A program made the translations under genes and the position numbers. A stretch of 46,659 nucleotides of DNA, from contig PYER01000018.1 of the NCBI GenBank assembly GCA_003017855.1, forward strand, positions 1-46,659. Reading direction: 5' to 3'. This stretch comes from a filamentous cyanobacterium CCT1 (lineage in GTDB: Bacteria; Cyanobacteriota; Cyanobacteriia; Phormidesmidales; Phormidesmidaceae). Positions 24,359 through 33,437 of this stretch are shown here, in pieces; within the stretch, counting starts at the first letter, position 1, and each line of letters starts with the position of its first letter. The notes under the pieces were generated by a model, which did not search any database, was not told the origin of the DNA, and worked only from the letters and a program-made list of their open reading frames with translations.

Positions 24359-26074
24359 TTAGCGACTCAGGCTCGTCACCGACTTAAAGCGATCTTTGAG
24401 CCAGTTACCGGCTTCTTTGAGGTTGTACTTCAGGGGTTCCTGCACACTCAAAAACACGCGAGCGCAGTTGCGCCCCGGCATACCCGAAATTGAGCCGCCA
24501 GGATGGGTGCCCGCCCCGGTTAAAAACAACCCGTCAATTGGGGTTTGATAGTTGGCCAGCTCGGGCAGCGGTCGAAAGAACACCATCTGATCGAGGGTCA
24601 TATCGATGTGGTAGTGGTTGCCTTTGCGTACGCCGATGCGCTGAGTTAGCTCTGCCGGGCTTTCGACTCGCCGCGCAATAATCGACTGCTTGAGGTTGGG
24701 CGTATAGTCGGCCAGTTTGTCGATCACGCGATCGGCCACTTTGTTTTTGAGTTCATCGGTCCAGCCGGTGCCCATCAGCCCTGTGCCTTCGGCCCCCTTG
24801 ACCTCGTAGGGCGCAAAAAACTCAATCCAAAGGGTGTGCTGGTCCGCTGGTGCCATCGATGGATCCATCACCGTAGGCACGACCACATAGAGCGATGGGT
24901 CGTGGTCAGGAATCAGGCCCTGGGTGGGCATGGTGTGGGCAGTTTCTACCTGATCCACCGAGTCAGCGATCAGCACTGAGCCAATCAGGTACTCATCCTG
25001 GTGGTTGTGGGCCTCAAATCGGGGCATTTCTGAGAGCGCACAGTCAATCTTGAGAATGCCCTCGTTGTTGTTGACAATGCGACGGTCCAGCCGTTCTGAC
25101 AGGCCCGGGGCCAGGGTTTGAGCATCGGCTGCCGGCACCAGGTCTTGGAAGACTCGCTGAGCGTCAATATTGGAAATTACCCCTTTGGTGGCCCGATATT
25201 CTTGCCCACCGGCTACGCGCACCCCTTCGACGCGCCCGCTGGCATCCACTAAGATTTGCTCAACCGACTGGTCGCATAGAATAACGCCGCCATGGTCTTT
25301 GACCATGCGCACCAGGGACTCGACCAGGGCACCCGTACCGCCGCGAGGACGGGCCACGCCGGGGTTGTGGCGCAGCCCCATCATCATTGAGCCGACGGCT
25401 AGCGTTTTTTGTGAGGGCGGCCCCCCCAGTTCTGATGCCAGCCGCGCCAGGGGTGCTTTGACCACTTCGGTCTCAAACCATTCGTTGAGGGTGTCCTGGG
25501 GGCTGTTCAACATGGTGCGAATCAGGTCTAGCGCCTGGTCAACGCCCCCAATCAGCGAAAATAGGTCTTGCATGTTGTGCAGACCATAGTTGCCTAAAAT
25601 GTCGACGACTGACTTTGGTGGTGCGTTAAATATAGGAGTGATGGCCTGGGTAAGGGTGTCCCAAAAGGCCATATACTCTTTGTACTTTTCGGCATCCCGC
25701 TGGCTGTAGCGAGCAATTTCGGCACAGGTTTTGTCGACTGAGCGGTAGGCCAAAAACGATTTGCCATCGGCCTGGGGGCAGAAGGTAATCGGGTCGCAGT
25801 AGAGGTATTCTAGACCGTAGCGCTCTAGCTCTAGCTCATCGACTACAGGCCCCAAATGAATGAACTCGTGGTCAATAGCGCAGAGGTTGAAGTAAAAGCC
25901 AGGTGCATCTTCGGGTAAGGCCTCTTCTGTAGTGGCGGCCCCACCGGGAATTTCGCGCTTTTCTAGCAGTAAAACGCTGTAACCTGCCTTCAGTAAATAT
26001 CCTGCACAAACTAAGCCATTGTGGCCAGCCCCAATAATAACAACGTCGAATGTCTGCATAGGAGAATTGCTCAA
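24359..26074 (-). CDS. crtO: CrtO-type beta-carotene ketolase
   Basis: CrtO adds 4-keto groups to beta-carotene, giving echinenone and canthaxanthin, membrane antioxidants and the ligand of orange carotenoid protein. The 571-residue flavoprotein has the dinucleotide-binding VVIIGAGHNGLVCAGYLL (G15, G17, G20), LLEKREIPGGAATTE, FNLCAIDHEFIHLGPV, ARPRGGTGALVE, and the C-terminal FLTGAGTHPGGSISGMPGRN. These agree strongly with my memory of Synechocystis CrtO, including HTLWIEFFAPY and GLMGTGWTDELK. It is phytoene-desaturase-like, not the unrelated CrtW ketolase. Its regulation is not visible; a long palindrome lies about 190 bp upstream at 26266. Confidence 0.88.
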   Translation of the reverse strand: MSNSPMQTFDVVIIGAGHNGLVCAGYLLKAGYSVLLLEKREIPGGAATTEEALPEDAPGFYFNLCAIDHEFIHLGPVVDELELERYGLEYLYCDPITFCPQADGKSFLAYRSVDKTCAEIARYSQRDAEKYKEYMAFWDTLTQAITPIFNAPPKSVVDILGNYGLHNMQDLFSLIGGVDQALDLIRTMLNSPQDTLNEWFETEVVKAPLARLASELGGPPSQKTLAVGSMMMGLRHNPGVARPRGGTGALVESLVRMVKDHGGVILCDQSVEQILVDASGRVEGVRVAGGQEYRATKGVISNIDAQRVFQDLVPAADAQTLAPGLSERLDRRIVNNNEGILKIDCALSEMPRFEAHNHQDEYLIGSVLIADSVDQVETAHTMPTQGLIPDHDPSLYVVVPTVMDPSMAPADQHTLWIEFFAPYEVKGAEGTGLMGTGWTDELKNKVADRVIDKLADYTPNLKQSIIARRVESPAELTQRIGVRKGNHYHIDMTLDQMVFFRPLPELANYQTPIDGLFLTGAGTHPGGSISGMPGRNCARVFLSVQEPLKYNLKEAGNWLKDRFKSVTSLSR

Positions 26075-26265
26075 AATGTGTTTTGATAGTAAGTAATCTG
26101 CTGCTTAAGGCGACCTATCGCTAGAAATAGATCGGCAAGAGAAAATTTTAGCCAGGGTCACTTTTTGACCCAAAGAGTGAAGTCAATCCTACCTGAGTAA
26201 GATCTGGAGGCGATCTGCTTGCTCCTTAAGGTAGGAAAGTAACGAGAGACACAGTGTAAAGTTTT

Positions 26266-26316
26266 TGCGCAAAGCTCTAGGCCTCTAGAGTTACCAGAGG
26301 CCTAGAGCTTTGCGCA
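26266..26316. repeat. 51-bp perfect palindromic hairpin (21-bp stem)
   Basis: The arms 26266-26286 and 26296-26316 are exact reverse complements (TGCGCAAAGCTCTAGGCCTCT and its complement) with a 9-base loop AGAGTTACC. On the minus strand it stands 35 bp after the stop of the 76-aa gene and before crtO. It is followed there by AAAAAC, not a U-tract, so it is not a standard terminator. Confidence 0.7.
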
Positions 26317-26351
26317 TTCGCAGACTCGTTTGTGATAGCAGAGTAACGTCC

Positions 26352-26582
26352 CTAGCTTTGGGACATGGTCTTCATCAGGTGCTTGCGAATTTCCTGAATT
26401 TGCTCAATCTCAGTTTGCTTGAGCTGAGTAAACAGATCAACGCATTCCTGAGAGTCGGCATCGCGGGCATCCTGCATGTACTTGTCGTAGGCTTGGATTG
26501 CCTCTGCTTTGTTGTGCATAACAGTTAGCCAGTCGTACTCGAGGTTGCTAACGACTTCTTGAACTCTAGTACCTGTAGTCAT
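26352..26582 (-). CDS. Small helical acidic protein (76 aa), unknown
   Basis: I do not recognise a named family. The 76-residue protein is predicted to be all helix: VVSNLEYDWLTVMHNKAEA, then YDKYMQDARDADSQE and TQLKQTEIEQIQEIRKHLMK. The two long helices with spaced Glu, Asp and His recall half of a ferritin-like four-helix bundle, so it may dimerise; metal binding is only a possibility. A strong GGAGGAAA Shine-Dalgarno stands 8 nt before the ATG at 26582, which supports expression. It is flanked by the palindrome at 26266. Confidence 0.75.
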   Translation of the reverse strand: MTTGTRVQEVVSNLEYDWLTVMHNKAEAIQAYDKYMQDARDADSQECVDLFTQLKQTEIEQIQEIRKHLMKTMSQS

Positions 26583-27275
26583 GGGAAGTTTCCTCCATGG
26601 TTTGTGCTTTGGGTGTATCTCAACTGACAGTGAAATAGAACAATCCTGAATCCATTATGATGAAGAGTTGAGGCGCTGCTAAAGCGCCACTGAAACGCCT
26701 TAAAGTGCTCATTTCACCATCAATGGTTATCAGGTTGACGCTTATCTCAGGCTTCTCCATCGTCCAAAGGGGGGTTTTGTCAAAATCGTGAGGCAATTGG
26801 GTTTCGGCCTGGCGATCGCAGTCGTCAAACAGCGCCAATTTGGTACGCATTCTCGGCTTGAGCGAGGTCAATACTGGTCCAGCTTGGGGCTGTGGGCTGA
26901 GCCGAAGTTAGAAATACCGATGGGCACGGTTAAAGTGTGCTGTTGCCGGCGTATCAATTATTACTTTCAGCCTGGCTGATTGATGACCTGCAGGCCAGCG
27001 TCTGCAGCAAAAGACCACCAAACCGCCCCGCAGGTCATTGTTTAGAAAGAACAGAAAAATATAGCACTGTTCAGCGAATATCGAATTTTAGAGTTAGCCT
27101 ATCTGCTGTCAAAAGACATGCTAAAGCTATGAACAAATGTTGCGCGGTTAGCCAGGACCGGCTAACTTTTTGCGAAGGCTTAAATATTCTTTAGGAAGAC
27201 AATAAGGCTTCCTTAAGGGCTATCTAAGAAGGATCCTAAATCAGTGGCTATTTGGGGGGTGTCCTAGTGACAGTT
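26583..27275. other. Long region without a supported gene
   Basis: About 690 bp. A minus-strand frame at 26620-26871 (83 codons) and short plus-strand frames exist, but none has a Shine-Dalgarno, a familiar motif or convincing composition. No RNA gene or repeat is clear. The base composition is more A/T-rich than in the genes nearby, as for decayed DNA. Confidence 0.35.
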
Positions 27276-27471
27276 ATGGCCAAGAATAGTCGAGAGCGCG
27301 TTTTGGCATTGACATCCTTTCGCTGAACTTAACGCTCGCCAGGCCAAGTCTTTGCAGGCAGCTAATGACCTGCGCGTATTGTCGTGTGGGCAATGCGGTA
27401 ATCCAAAATTCTCCGTGGCACCATTTTCACAGGAATATTTGGAGCGAGTAATTGAGGCTATTTCTTGTTAG
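27276..27471 (+). pseudogene. Frameshifted small CxxC zinc-ribbon-like gene
   Basis: From ATG 27276 the frame reads MAKNSRERVLALTSFR and stops at TGA. The next frame over continues without interruption from the same place: FAELNARQAKSLQAANDLRV, then LSCGQCGNPKFSVAP and FSQEYLERVIEAISC, stopping at TAG 27469-27471. Joined by one base shift near 27320 the product would be about 64 residues, with a C-x-x-C pair (CGQC) followed by GNPKF like a half zinc ribbon. Either one base was gained or lost, or the two pieces are chance. The family is not known to me. Confidence 0.35.
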
Positions 27472-27719
27472 GCATCTGCTAGCTAAGCTCTGCCTTTTGG
27501 CGTATTTGACCTATGGCTGTTGGGAGATGTCCGTCAGAGCTGAGTTGCCTACACTATTGATTGACCTGTGGTGAGGCACAGGCGATCGCCCTGGCAATCT
27601 AGTTTTAGCTAGATTTCAATGATTGTTTTGATCTTTAGTCAGTTATAGAACTTGGCTAATGCTTGCCAGGCGATCGCGCACTGCGACCTCATCAATCTTT
27701 TGTTATTGGAGTAAAGCCC

Positions 27720-28181
27720 ATGTTGACTGCTTTAGAAATTGGAATGGTGATGGTTAGTCTAGGGGTAGCCCTGCGGCTGGTGCGCCTTCCCAAGGCTGGA
27801 CAAGCTAGTTTGGTAACCGCAGTTTGCCTGGCGGTTATGCTAGTTGGATTTACTCAGCCGGCTGTTGCTGGTGCCGTCAATGGCGATGCTTTGACCAGTG
27901 GTCAAAAAGATCTAAATGAGACGCTCCAGTCAACTCCCCAAGGCAATCAATATCAGGGCATTGAGTACGCCGATGCTAAGGGCACTCCCCTGGGCGACCA
28001 GGAGATTACCGACCGGGTTGAGAGCAAGGTTCCCGATGAGCTGAAGGTCAGCGTCTCCAACGGCTCGGTGCGACTGTCTGGTAAAGTGACCGATCGCAGC
28101 ACGGCCCAGGCCATTATCAACGATGTTAAGGCTATTCCCGGTGTACACGAAGTAGCCTACGACTTGGGACTCCGGGGCTAG
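27720..28181 (+). CDS. Exported BON-domain protein (153 aa)
   Basis: Residues 1-50 contain two hydrophobic stretches (LEIGMVMVSLGVALRLV and LVTAVCLAVMLVGF), the second ending TQPAVAGAVNG, which looks like a cleavage site (AVA-G); the protein is therefore exported or membrane-anchored. The C-terminal 70 residues are a BON domain: ITDRVESKVPDELKVSV, then VRLSGKVTDRSTAQAII and IPGVHEVAYDLGLRG. It is likely to act in the periplasm at membranes. The frame is open from 27663, but the ATG at 27720 has GGAG about 10 nt upstream and begins the signal sequence. A terminator follows at 28227. Confidence 0.85.
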   Translation: MLTALEIGMVMVSLGVALRLVRLPKAGQASLVTAVCLAVMLVGFTQPAVAGAVNGDALTSGQKDLNETLQSTPQGNQYQGIEYADAKGTPLGDQEITDRVESKVPDELKVSVSNGSVRLSGKVTDRSTAQAIINDVKAIPGVHEVAYDLGLRG

Positions 28182-28226
28182 GCTAAAGCGCAGCTTAAGC
28201 TACCTCAAAACACTACTCACTAATTG

Positions 28227-28263
28227 AATTGGCGGCCCAGGGCGGGTCGCCAATTTTGTTTTG
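28227..28263 (+). terminator. Rho-independent terminator of the BON gene
   Basis: AATTGGCG (28227-28234) pairs perfectly with CGCCAATT (28248-28255), with GCCC/GGGT pairing possible inside the loop. TTGTTTT follows on the plus strand. It stands 45 bp after the stop. Confidence 0.75.
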
Positions 28264-28389
28264 TGCCCACAGCAGCTGGAGTTTCGGGTCTGTTCGGGAT
28301 GGCTAATCAGTCTGCGCCGCAATTCTAATGATTGCGCGGCCCTTTTTTGGCCACGCTAAGCTATACCTAAAGGAGAGTAAGCCAATGAG

Positions 28390-28428
28390 GCCCATAGGTT
28401 AAATATTGTTGCGATCGCCCATAGGTTA
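28390..28428 (+). promoter_or_regulatory. 12-bp direct repeat upstream of the GAF/PAS kinase
   Basis: GCCCATAGGTTA occurs at 28390-28401 and again at 28417-28428, 27 bp apart, about 70-110 bp before the kinase start, in the 317-bp gap 28182-28498. A pair of binding sites on nearly the same helix face is possible. An AAAGGAG with a short following frame at about 28370 has no convincing product. Confidence 0.3.
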
Positions 28429-28498
28429 GACCGGGTGCTGTGCACTCTCTTAGCGACCGCCACTGCAGTTCTCCCCCCAAGCTTCTTCTGAACCGCTA

Positions 28499-31400
28499 AT
28501 GCCCCCATCTCCCCTACCTCACAACGAAGCGGGACGGCTGGAAGCCCTACGGCGATACAACATTTTAGATACTCCCCCCGAAGCCGGATTCGATCGCATT
28601 ACGGCGCTGGCGGCCCGGTTGTTTAATGTGCCGGTGGCGCTTATTTCGCTGGTCGATGACTCCAGGGCCTGGTTTAAGTCAGCCCACGGGTTTGATCGGC
28701 AGGTGGTCCAGCGGCAGGCCTCTATTTGCAGCTACGCGCTGCTCTCTGAGCAGGTACTGGTGCTGCCCGATGTGCATCGAGATCAGCGCTTTGCGGATAA
28801 TCAGCTGGTGCATGGCGACCCGGGGGTGCGCTTCTACGCTGGGGCACCGCTGCGCACCCACGATGGCTTTATCGTCGGCACCCTGTGCATACTCGATTCT
28901 CAACCCCGCGACGGGCTGAGCGCCGACCAGCAAACGGTGCTGGCTGACCTGGCGGCCCTGGTCGTCGATGAGCTAGACCTGCGCCTGGCCGCCCACCGGG
29001 TCGCCGAAATTGATAAGGCCCTGGTGGCCGTGACCGAAGGGGTCGCCGCCCAAACGGGAACCGCCTTCTTTGCCGCCCTGGTGCAGCACCTGGCCCACAC
29101 CCTGGGGGTGGAGTATGTCTACATTGGATTGCTCGACGGCGATCGTCAGGATACCGTAAAAACCATCGCCGCCTGTGTACAGGGAAAAATCGCCGACAAT
29201 TTTGAATATTTGCTGCACCATACCCCCTGTCATCAGGTGCTGCTTAAGCGCGAGCTGTGCTGCTATCCGGGCGGGGTCAAGGTGCAGTTTCCCGATGCGC
29301 CGCTGCTGCACCCGCTGGGCATCGACAGCTACGCGGCCATTCCCTTTTTTGATGCTGGGGGTGTGCCTCTGGGGCTGCTCGGGGTGATGGACGGCAGCCC
29401 CTTTACCAACGTGCAGCTGATTGAGGCGCTGTTGCCCATTTTTGCGCTGCGCATTGCCACCGAGCTCGAACGCCAGCAGACTGACGCCGCCAGGCTGCGG
29501 GTGCAGCAAGACTTAGAGCAGCTGGTGGCCCAGCGCACCGCCGAGCTTTCGCGCGCCAATCAGCAGCTACAGCTCGAAATTGCCGAGCGGCGGCAGACCG
29601 AAATTGCCCTGCAAAAAGAGCAGGAGATGCTGCGCGTGCTGCTGGAAAACGTCCAGGCGGGGATTGTGGCCTGCAATCAGGCGGGTCTCTTGACTCTCTT
29701 TAACCAGGCGGCTCGTGACTTTCACGGCCTGCCCGAGCAGCCTCTGCCCCCCGAGCAGTGGGCTGACTACTATGATCTCTATCAGCCCGATGGCCTTACG
29801 CCGTTGCCCACAGAGGCGATTCCCCTGTTTCGCGCCCTGCAGGGAGAAGCCGTCGAGAATGTTGAGATGGTGATTGCGCCTAAGGGAGGCGTAGCCCGGA
29901 CGGTGTTGACCAGCGGGCAGGCGATCGCGGCCCTGGACGGCAGCCCCCAGGGGGCGGTGGTGGTGATGCACGACATCACCGATCGCAAGCGCATGGAAGA
30001 TGCCCTGAGAGCCAGTGAAGCTCAGCTATCCAGCATTTTTGAGACCATCCCCGACGGGGTTGTGATCGTCAACGCCCAGGGGCAGATGGTAACGGTTAAC
30101 TCTGCCGCCGAAAAGATATTTCGCCGCCCCCGTCAGGAGCTGGTTGAGCACAGCTACGATGCCCCCACCTGGAAGGCAACCAGCCTGGCGGGAGCCCCCC
30201 TGGCGACCGACGATCTGCCCTTTATGCAGGTCATTCGCACTGGACAGCCGGCCCACGGGGTAGAAATAGCCATTGCCCATGCCGATGGCAGCCGCGCGAT
30301 TCTGTGCGTCAATGCTTCGCCGCTGCGCGATCCCAGGGGCAATATCACCCACGCGATCGCCTCAATGAGCGATATTACCGAGCGCAAACAGGCCGAACTG
30401 ACCCTGCAGGCCTCTGAAGAGCGCTACCGCTCGGTGATTGAAACCACCGCCGAGGGCATTCTTTTGCAGGATGCTGACGGCACGATCTACACCTGCAACG
30501 CCAGCGCCGCCGACATTCTGGGCCTCACCGTCGAACAACTGATGGGGCGCACCTCCCTCGACCCTGCCTGGTCAACCATTCACGAAGACGGCTCCCCCTT
30601 TCCTGGCGATCGGCATCCCAGCATGGTCACGCTGAGCACGGGCAAACCGCAGTCCAACGTGGTCATGGGGGTGAATAAGCCCGACGGCACGCTGACCTGG
30701 ATCTCGATCAACACCCGGCCCCTGTTTCACCCCAACGAAGCCACGCCTTTTGCCGTGGTGGCCTCGTTCTTTGACATCACCGATCGCAAGCTGATCGAAG
30801 CCGAGCGAGCCCAGCGTATTCGCGAGCAGGCAGCTCGGATCGATGCCGAGGCGAGTCAGTTTCGCTCGGCGCTGCTGGTCGATATCAGCACCACCCTGGC
30901 TTCGTTACTCAACCATGCCGACACCCTACAGCAGGTGGCCGATCGGGTTGTGCCGTTCTTTGCCGACTGGTGCACGATCGATTTGCTCAACCCCGAGCGA
31001 GGTATGGAGCGGGTAGCTGTGGCCCACTGCGACCCGGCCAAAGTAGAGCTGGCCTGGCAACTGCATCACCGCTATCCCCAAACGGTCGATACCCCTGTGG
31101 GGCTAGCCCAAACTCTGCGCCTCGACCAGACTGAGCTGATGGCAGAGATTTCAGCGGTGGCCCTGGAGTCGGTGGCCCAAGACTCAGAGCACTTGCGCCT
31201 GCTGGAGGGGCTGGGGCTAAAGTCCTGCATTGCTGCGCCGCTGATTGCCCGGGGGCAAATTTTGGGGGTCATTTCGTTTGTAACGGCCCAGTCGAACCGC
31301 CACTACAGCCCCACCGACCTGGCCCTGGCCGAAAATATTGCCCATCAGGTGGCGATCGCCGTTGACAACGCCCGCCTCTACCAGGACGAGCAAACCGCCC

Positions 31401-32569
31401 GCAGCGAGGCCGAGGCGGCCAACCGCATCAAAGATGAATTTTTAGCCGTGCTCTCCCACGAGCTGCGCTCGCCCCTCAACCCCATCTTGGGCTGGTCACA
31501 GCTGCTGCAAAAGCGTGAGCCCGACCCCGACACCCTGCTGCGGGGCCTCCAGACGATTGAGCGCAACGCCAAGCTGCAAACTCAGCTGATTGCCGATCTG
31601 CTCGATGTCTCGCGTATTTTGCAGGGCAAGCTCAACCTCGATGTTGCCCCCGTACAGCTCAAGGCCACCGTCGAAGCCGCGATCGAAACGGTGCGGCTGG
31701 CGGCAGAGGCCAAGGCAATTCGGCTGCACACCCAGCTCGACGCCGAACTGCCGCCCGTGCTGGGCGATGCCGGCCGACTGCAGCAGGTGGTGTGGAACCT
31801 GTTGTCTAATGCGGTCAAGTTTACGCCCGAGGGGGGGCAGGTTGAGGTGCGGCTGGAGGTAGTGGGGTATGGGAGCGTCTATGCGCAGCTCACTGTCAGC
31901 GACACGGGGCAGGGCATTACTCCAGAATTTATCCCTTACATATTTGACCGCTTTCGCCAGGCCGACAGCAAAACGACTCGCCAGTTTGGCGGGCTGGGGC
32001 TGGGGCTGGCGATCGTGCGGCAGCTCGTCGAGCTGCACGGCGGAACGATCGCCGCCATTAGCCCCGGTGAAGGGCTGGGCTCGACTTTTACGGTGCGGCT
32101 ACCCCTGCCCACCAATCTCAAAGCTGTCGTGCAGGGGGCCGTCGATGCGTTGCGCTATTCAGCTCTGCCTACCCGGCTGACCGGAGTGCGTATCTTAGTG
32201 GTCGAAGACGAAGCCGACGCCCGCGAGCTGCTGCTGCTGGTGCTGGAGCAGGCCGGGGCGGTGGTTACTGCTGTTACCTCTGCGGCTGAGGCTCTGCAGA
32301 GGCTGCCTCAGCTAGAGCTAGACGTGCTGATTAGCGATATAGCCATGCCCGATGTGGATGGCTATATGCTGCTCAAGCAGATGCGATCGCAGCTCACCAG
32401 GCAGGGCAAGCCGCCCACCTTTAAGGCCGTGGCCCTGACCGCCTATGCCGGGGAGATCAACCAGCAGCAGGCGATCGCTGCCGGGTTTGAGCGGCACCTG
32501 AGCAAACCTTTTGAGCCAGCCGAACTGGTAACGGCGATCGCCGCCCTGCTGGGGACGGTCACTAACTGA
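28499..32569 (+). CDS. GAF/PAS multi-sensor hybrid histidine kinase
   Basis: This 1356-residue soluble sensor kinase contains, in order: an N-terminal GAF domain of the RLEALRRYNILDTPPEAGFD type (to about 165), a second GAF-like domain (about 175-325), a coiled coil (325-375, LEQLVAQRTAELSRANQQLQ), three PAS/PAC units (about 375-495, 500-630, 640-760), a third GAF (about 790-955), HisKA with H987 in SHELRSPLNP, HATPase_c (NLLSNAVKF, DTGQGIT, GGLGLGLAIV) and a receiver with D1280 in SDIAMPDVDGY. No bilin-binding Cys motif could be assigned to the GAF domains. It is followed on the other strand by a single-domain response regulator, a possible phosphotransfer partner. Confidence 0.93.
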   Translation: MPPSPLPHNEAGRLEALRRYNILDTPPEAGFDRITALAARLFNVPVALISLVDDSRAWFKSAHGFDRQVVQRQASICSYALLSEQVLVLPDVHRDQRFADNQLVHGDPGVRFYAGAPLRTHDGFIVGTLCILDSQPRDGLSADQQTVLADLAALVVDELDLRLAAHRVAEIDKALVAVTEGVAAQTGTAFFAALVQHLAHTLGVEYVYIGLLDGDRQDTVKTIAACVQGKIADNFEYLLHHTPCHQVLLKRELCCYPGGVKVQFPDAPLLHPLGIDSYAAIPFFDAGGVPLGLLGVMDGSPFTNVQLIEALLPIFALRIATELERQQTDAARLRVQQDLEQLVAQRTAELSRANQQLQLEIAERRQTEIALQKEQEMLRVLLENVQAGIVACNQAGLLTLFNQAARDFHGLPEQPLPPEQWADYYDLYQPDGLTPLPTEAIPLFRALQGEAVENVEMVIAPKGGVARTVLTSGQAIAALDGSPQGAVVVMHDITDRKRMEDALRASEAQLSSIFETIPDGVVIVNAQGQMVTVNSAAEKIFRRPRQELVEHSYDAPTWKATSLAGAPLATDDLPFMQVIRTGQPAHGVEIAIAHADGSRAILCVNASPLRDPRGNITHAIASMSDITERKQAELTLQASEERYRSVIETTAEGILLQDADGTIYTCNASAADILGLTVEQLMGRTSLDPAWSTIHEDGSPFPGDRHPSMVTLSTGKPQSNVVMGVNKPDGTLTWISINTRPLFHPNEATPFAVVASFFDITDRKLIEAERAQRIREQAARIDAEASQFRSALLVDISTTLASLLNHADTLQQVADRVVPFFADWCTIDLLNPERGMERVAVAHCDPAKVELAWQLHHRYPQTVDTPVGLAQTLRLDQTELMAEISAVALESVAQDSEHLRLLEGLGLKSCIAAPLIARGQILGVISFVTAQSNRHYSPTDLALAENIAHQVAIAVDNARLYQDEQTARSEAEAANRIKDEFLAVLSHELRSPLNPILGWSQLLQKREPDPDTLLRGLQTIERNAKLQTQLIADLLDVSRILQGKLNLDVAPVQLKATVEAAIETVRLAAEAKAIRLHTQLDAELPPVLGDAGRLQQVVWNLLSNAVKFTPEGGQVEVRLEVVGYGSVYAQLTVSDTGQGITPEFIPYIFDRFRQADSKTTRQFGGLGLGLAIVRQLVELHGGTIAAISPGEGLGSTFTVRLPLPTNLKAVVQGAVDALRYSALPTRLTGVRILVVEDEADARELLLLVLEQAGAVVTAVTSAAEALQRLPQLELDVLISDIAMPDVDGYMLLKQMRSQLTRQGKPPTFKAVALTAYAGEINQQQAIAAGFERHLSKPFEPAELVTAIAALLGTVTN

Positions 32570-32685
32570 CCGCTATAGGCCCCCACCCTGGTGCCTAGAC
32601 TGAGCATGAAAGGGGCCGCAAAGACTGAAACGGCGTTCTAGCAAAGTAGAGTACTTACCCAAAGTAGCGATAGTAGTTTGGGGCG

Positions 32686-33093
32686 CTATTGCCCGTCCGA
32701 ATCGTGGTGATGGTGGCATGCTTCTAACAGCGTTGCCACTTTAGACAACAACTGGTCAAACTCAATTGGCTTGCGAATAAAGTTATGTGAATCCAGTGCC
32801 AACCCCTGGTTGGTATTAATGGTGTCGTAGGCGGTGACCATTAAAATTGGCATAAACGGTAATTTCGGGTTTTGCCGAATCTGTCGGGTTACCTCATAGC
32901 CGTTCATGTCGGGCATCATCACGTCCATCAAAATTAGATCGGGGGGAGAGCTCTCAACTTTCGCTAAAGCTGTGCCGCCGTTCCCAGCCGTATCTACCGC
33001 ATAACCCTCTGTTTCCAATACGGTTTGCAGTAAAAATAGGTTGTCGTCGATGTCATCAACGACAAGAATACGAAAATCTGATGGAGTACACAC
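32686..33093 (-). CDS. Single-domain response regulator (CheY-like)
   Basis: A 135-residue receiver domain with no output domain. The acidic pocket is D13-D14 (VVDDIDD), the phospho-acceptor D57 in LILMDVMMPDMNGY, T86 in MVTAYD and K107 in IRKPIE; all key residues are present. It has a His-rich tail (CHHHHDSDGQ). The start is a GTG at 33093 giving MCTPSDFRILVV; no ATG is available in frame upstream. It is convergent with the GAF/PAS hybrid kinase, 116 bp away, and could take phosphate from one of the three hybrid kinases in the window, though partners cannot be read from sequence. Confidence 0.92.
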   Translation of the reverse strand: MCTPSDFRILVVDDIDDNLFLLQTVLETEGYAVDTAGNGGTALAKVESSPPDLILMDVMMPDMNGYEVTRQIRQNPKLPFMPILMVTAYDTINTNQGLALDSHNFIRKPIEFDQLLSKVATLLEACHHHHDSDGQ

Positions 33094-33365
33094 TGTAATG
33101 GGTTAATAAAATGTATTGAATATAGCTAGCTTAATTGATGAGCTATTATACTCACCTCAAACTTCCGATACAGATTCTATTTGTTTAAACAGCTAGAAAG
33201 GCATAATACTAAATCCGGAATGAATCCCTCCAATTTGTAGGGGCGCAGCTGCTGTGTTCGCGATAGGATGCCCGTTTGCGTGGGCACGACAGACTAGCCG
33301 TTCACCGAATCCATGAATTTGCAAATTTGGCACGTACCCTAAGATTTGCCCCAGAAATAGGCCAA
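33094..33365. other. Intergenic region with a repeat remnant
   Basis: The stretch around 33232-33300 (GTAGGGGCGCAGCTGCTGTG..., CCCGTTTGCGTGGGCACGAC) resembles the widespread cyanobacterial dispersed sequence related to GTCGTGCCCACGCAAACGGGC. A minus-strand frame through it is therefore not a gene. No coding evidence. Confidence 0.45.
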
Positions 33366-33393
33366 TAAAAAAGGTAGGCCGAAACCTACCTTT
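33366..33393 (-). terminator. Rho-independent terminator of the 225-aa membrane protein gene
   Basis: AAAGGTAGG and CCTACCTTT form a 9-bp stem with a six-base loop. Read on the minus strand CCTACC is followed by TTTTTTATTGG, a proper U-tract. It stands 45 bp after the stop of the gene at 33438. Confidence 0.75.
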
Positions 33394-33437
33394 AACTGTC
33401 TGCTGTGTTGATTTGGTCGACAAACCTAGGTCGCCAT

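Noticed and set aside
26620-26871. 83-codon minus-strand frame in the gap after the 76-aa gene
   Set aside because: No Shine-Dalgarno, no recognisable motif and no structural pattern; left as unsupported.
33193-33423. 76-codon minus-strand frame with VCRAHANGHPIA
   Set aside because: This peptide is the translation of a common cyanobacterial dispersed sequence, and the frame also crosses a terminator.
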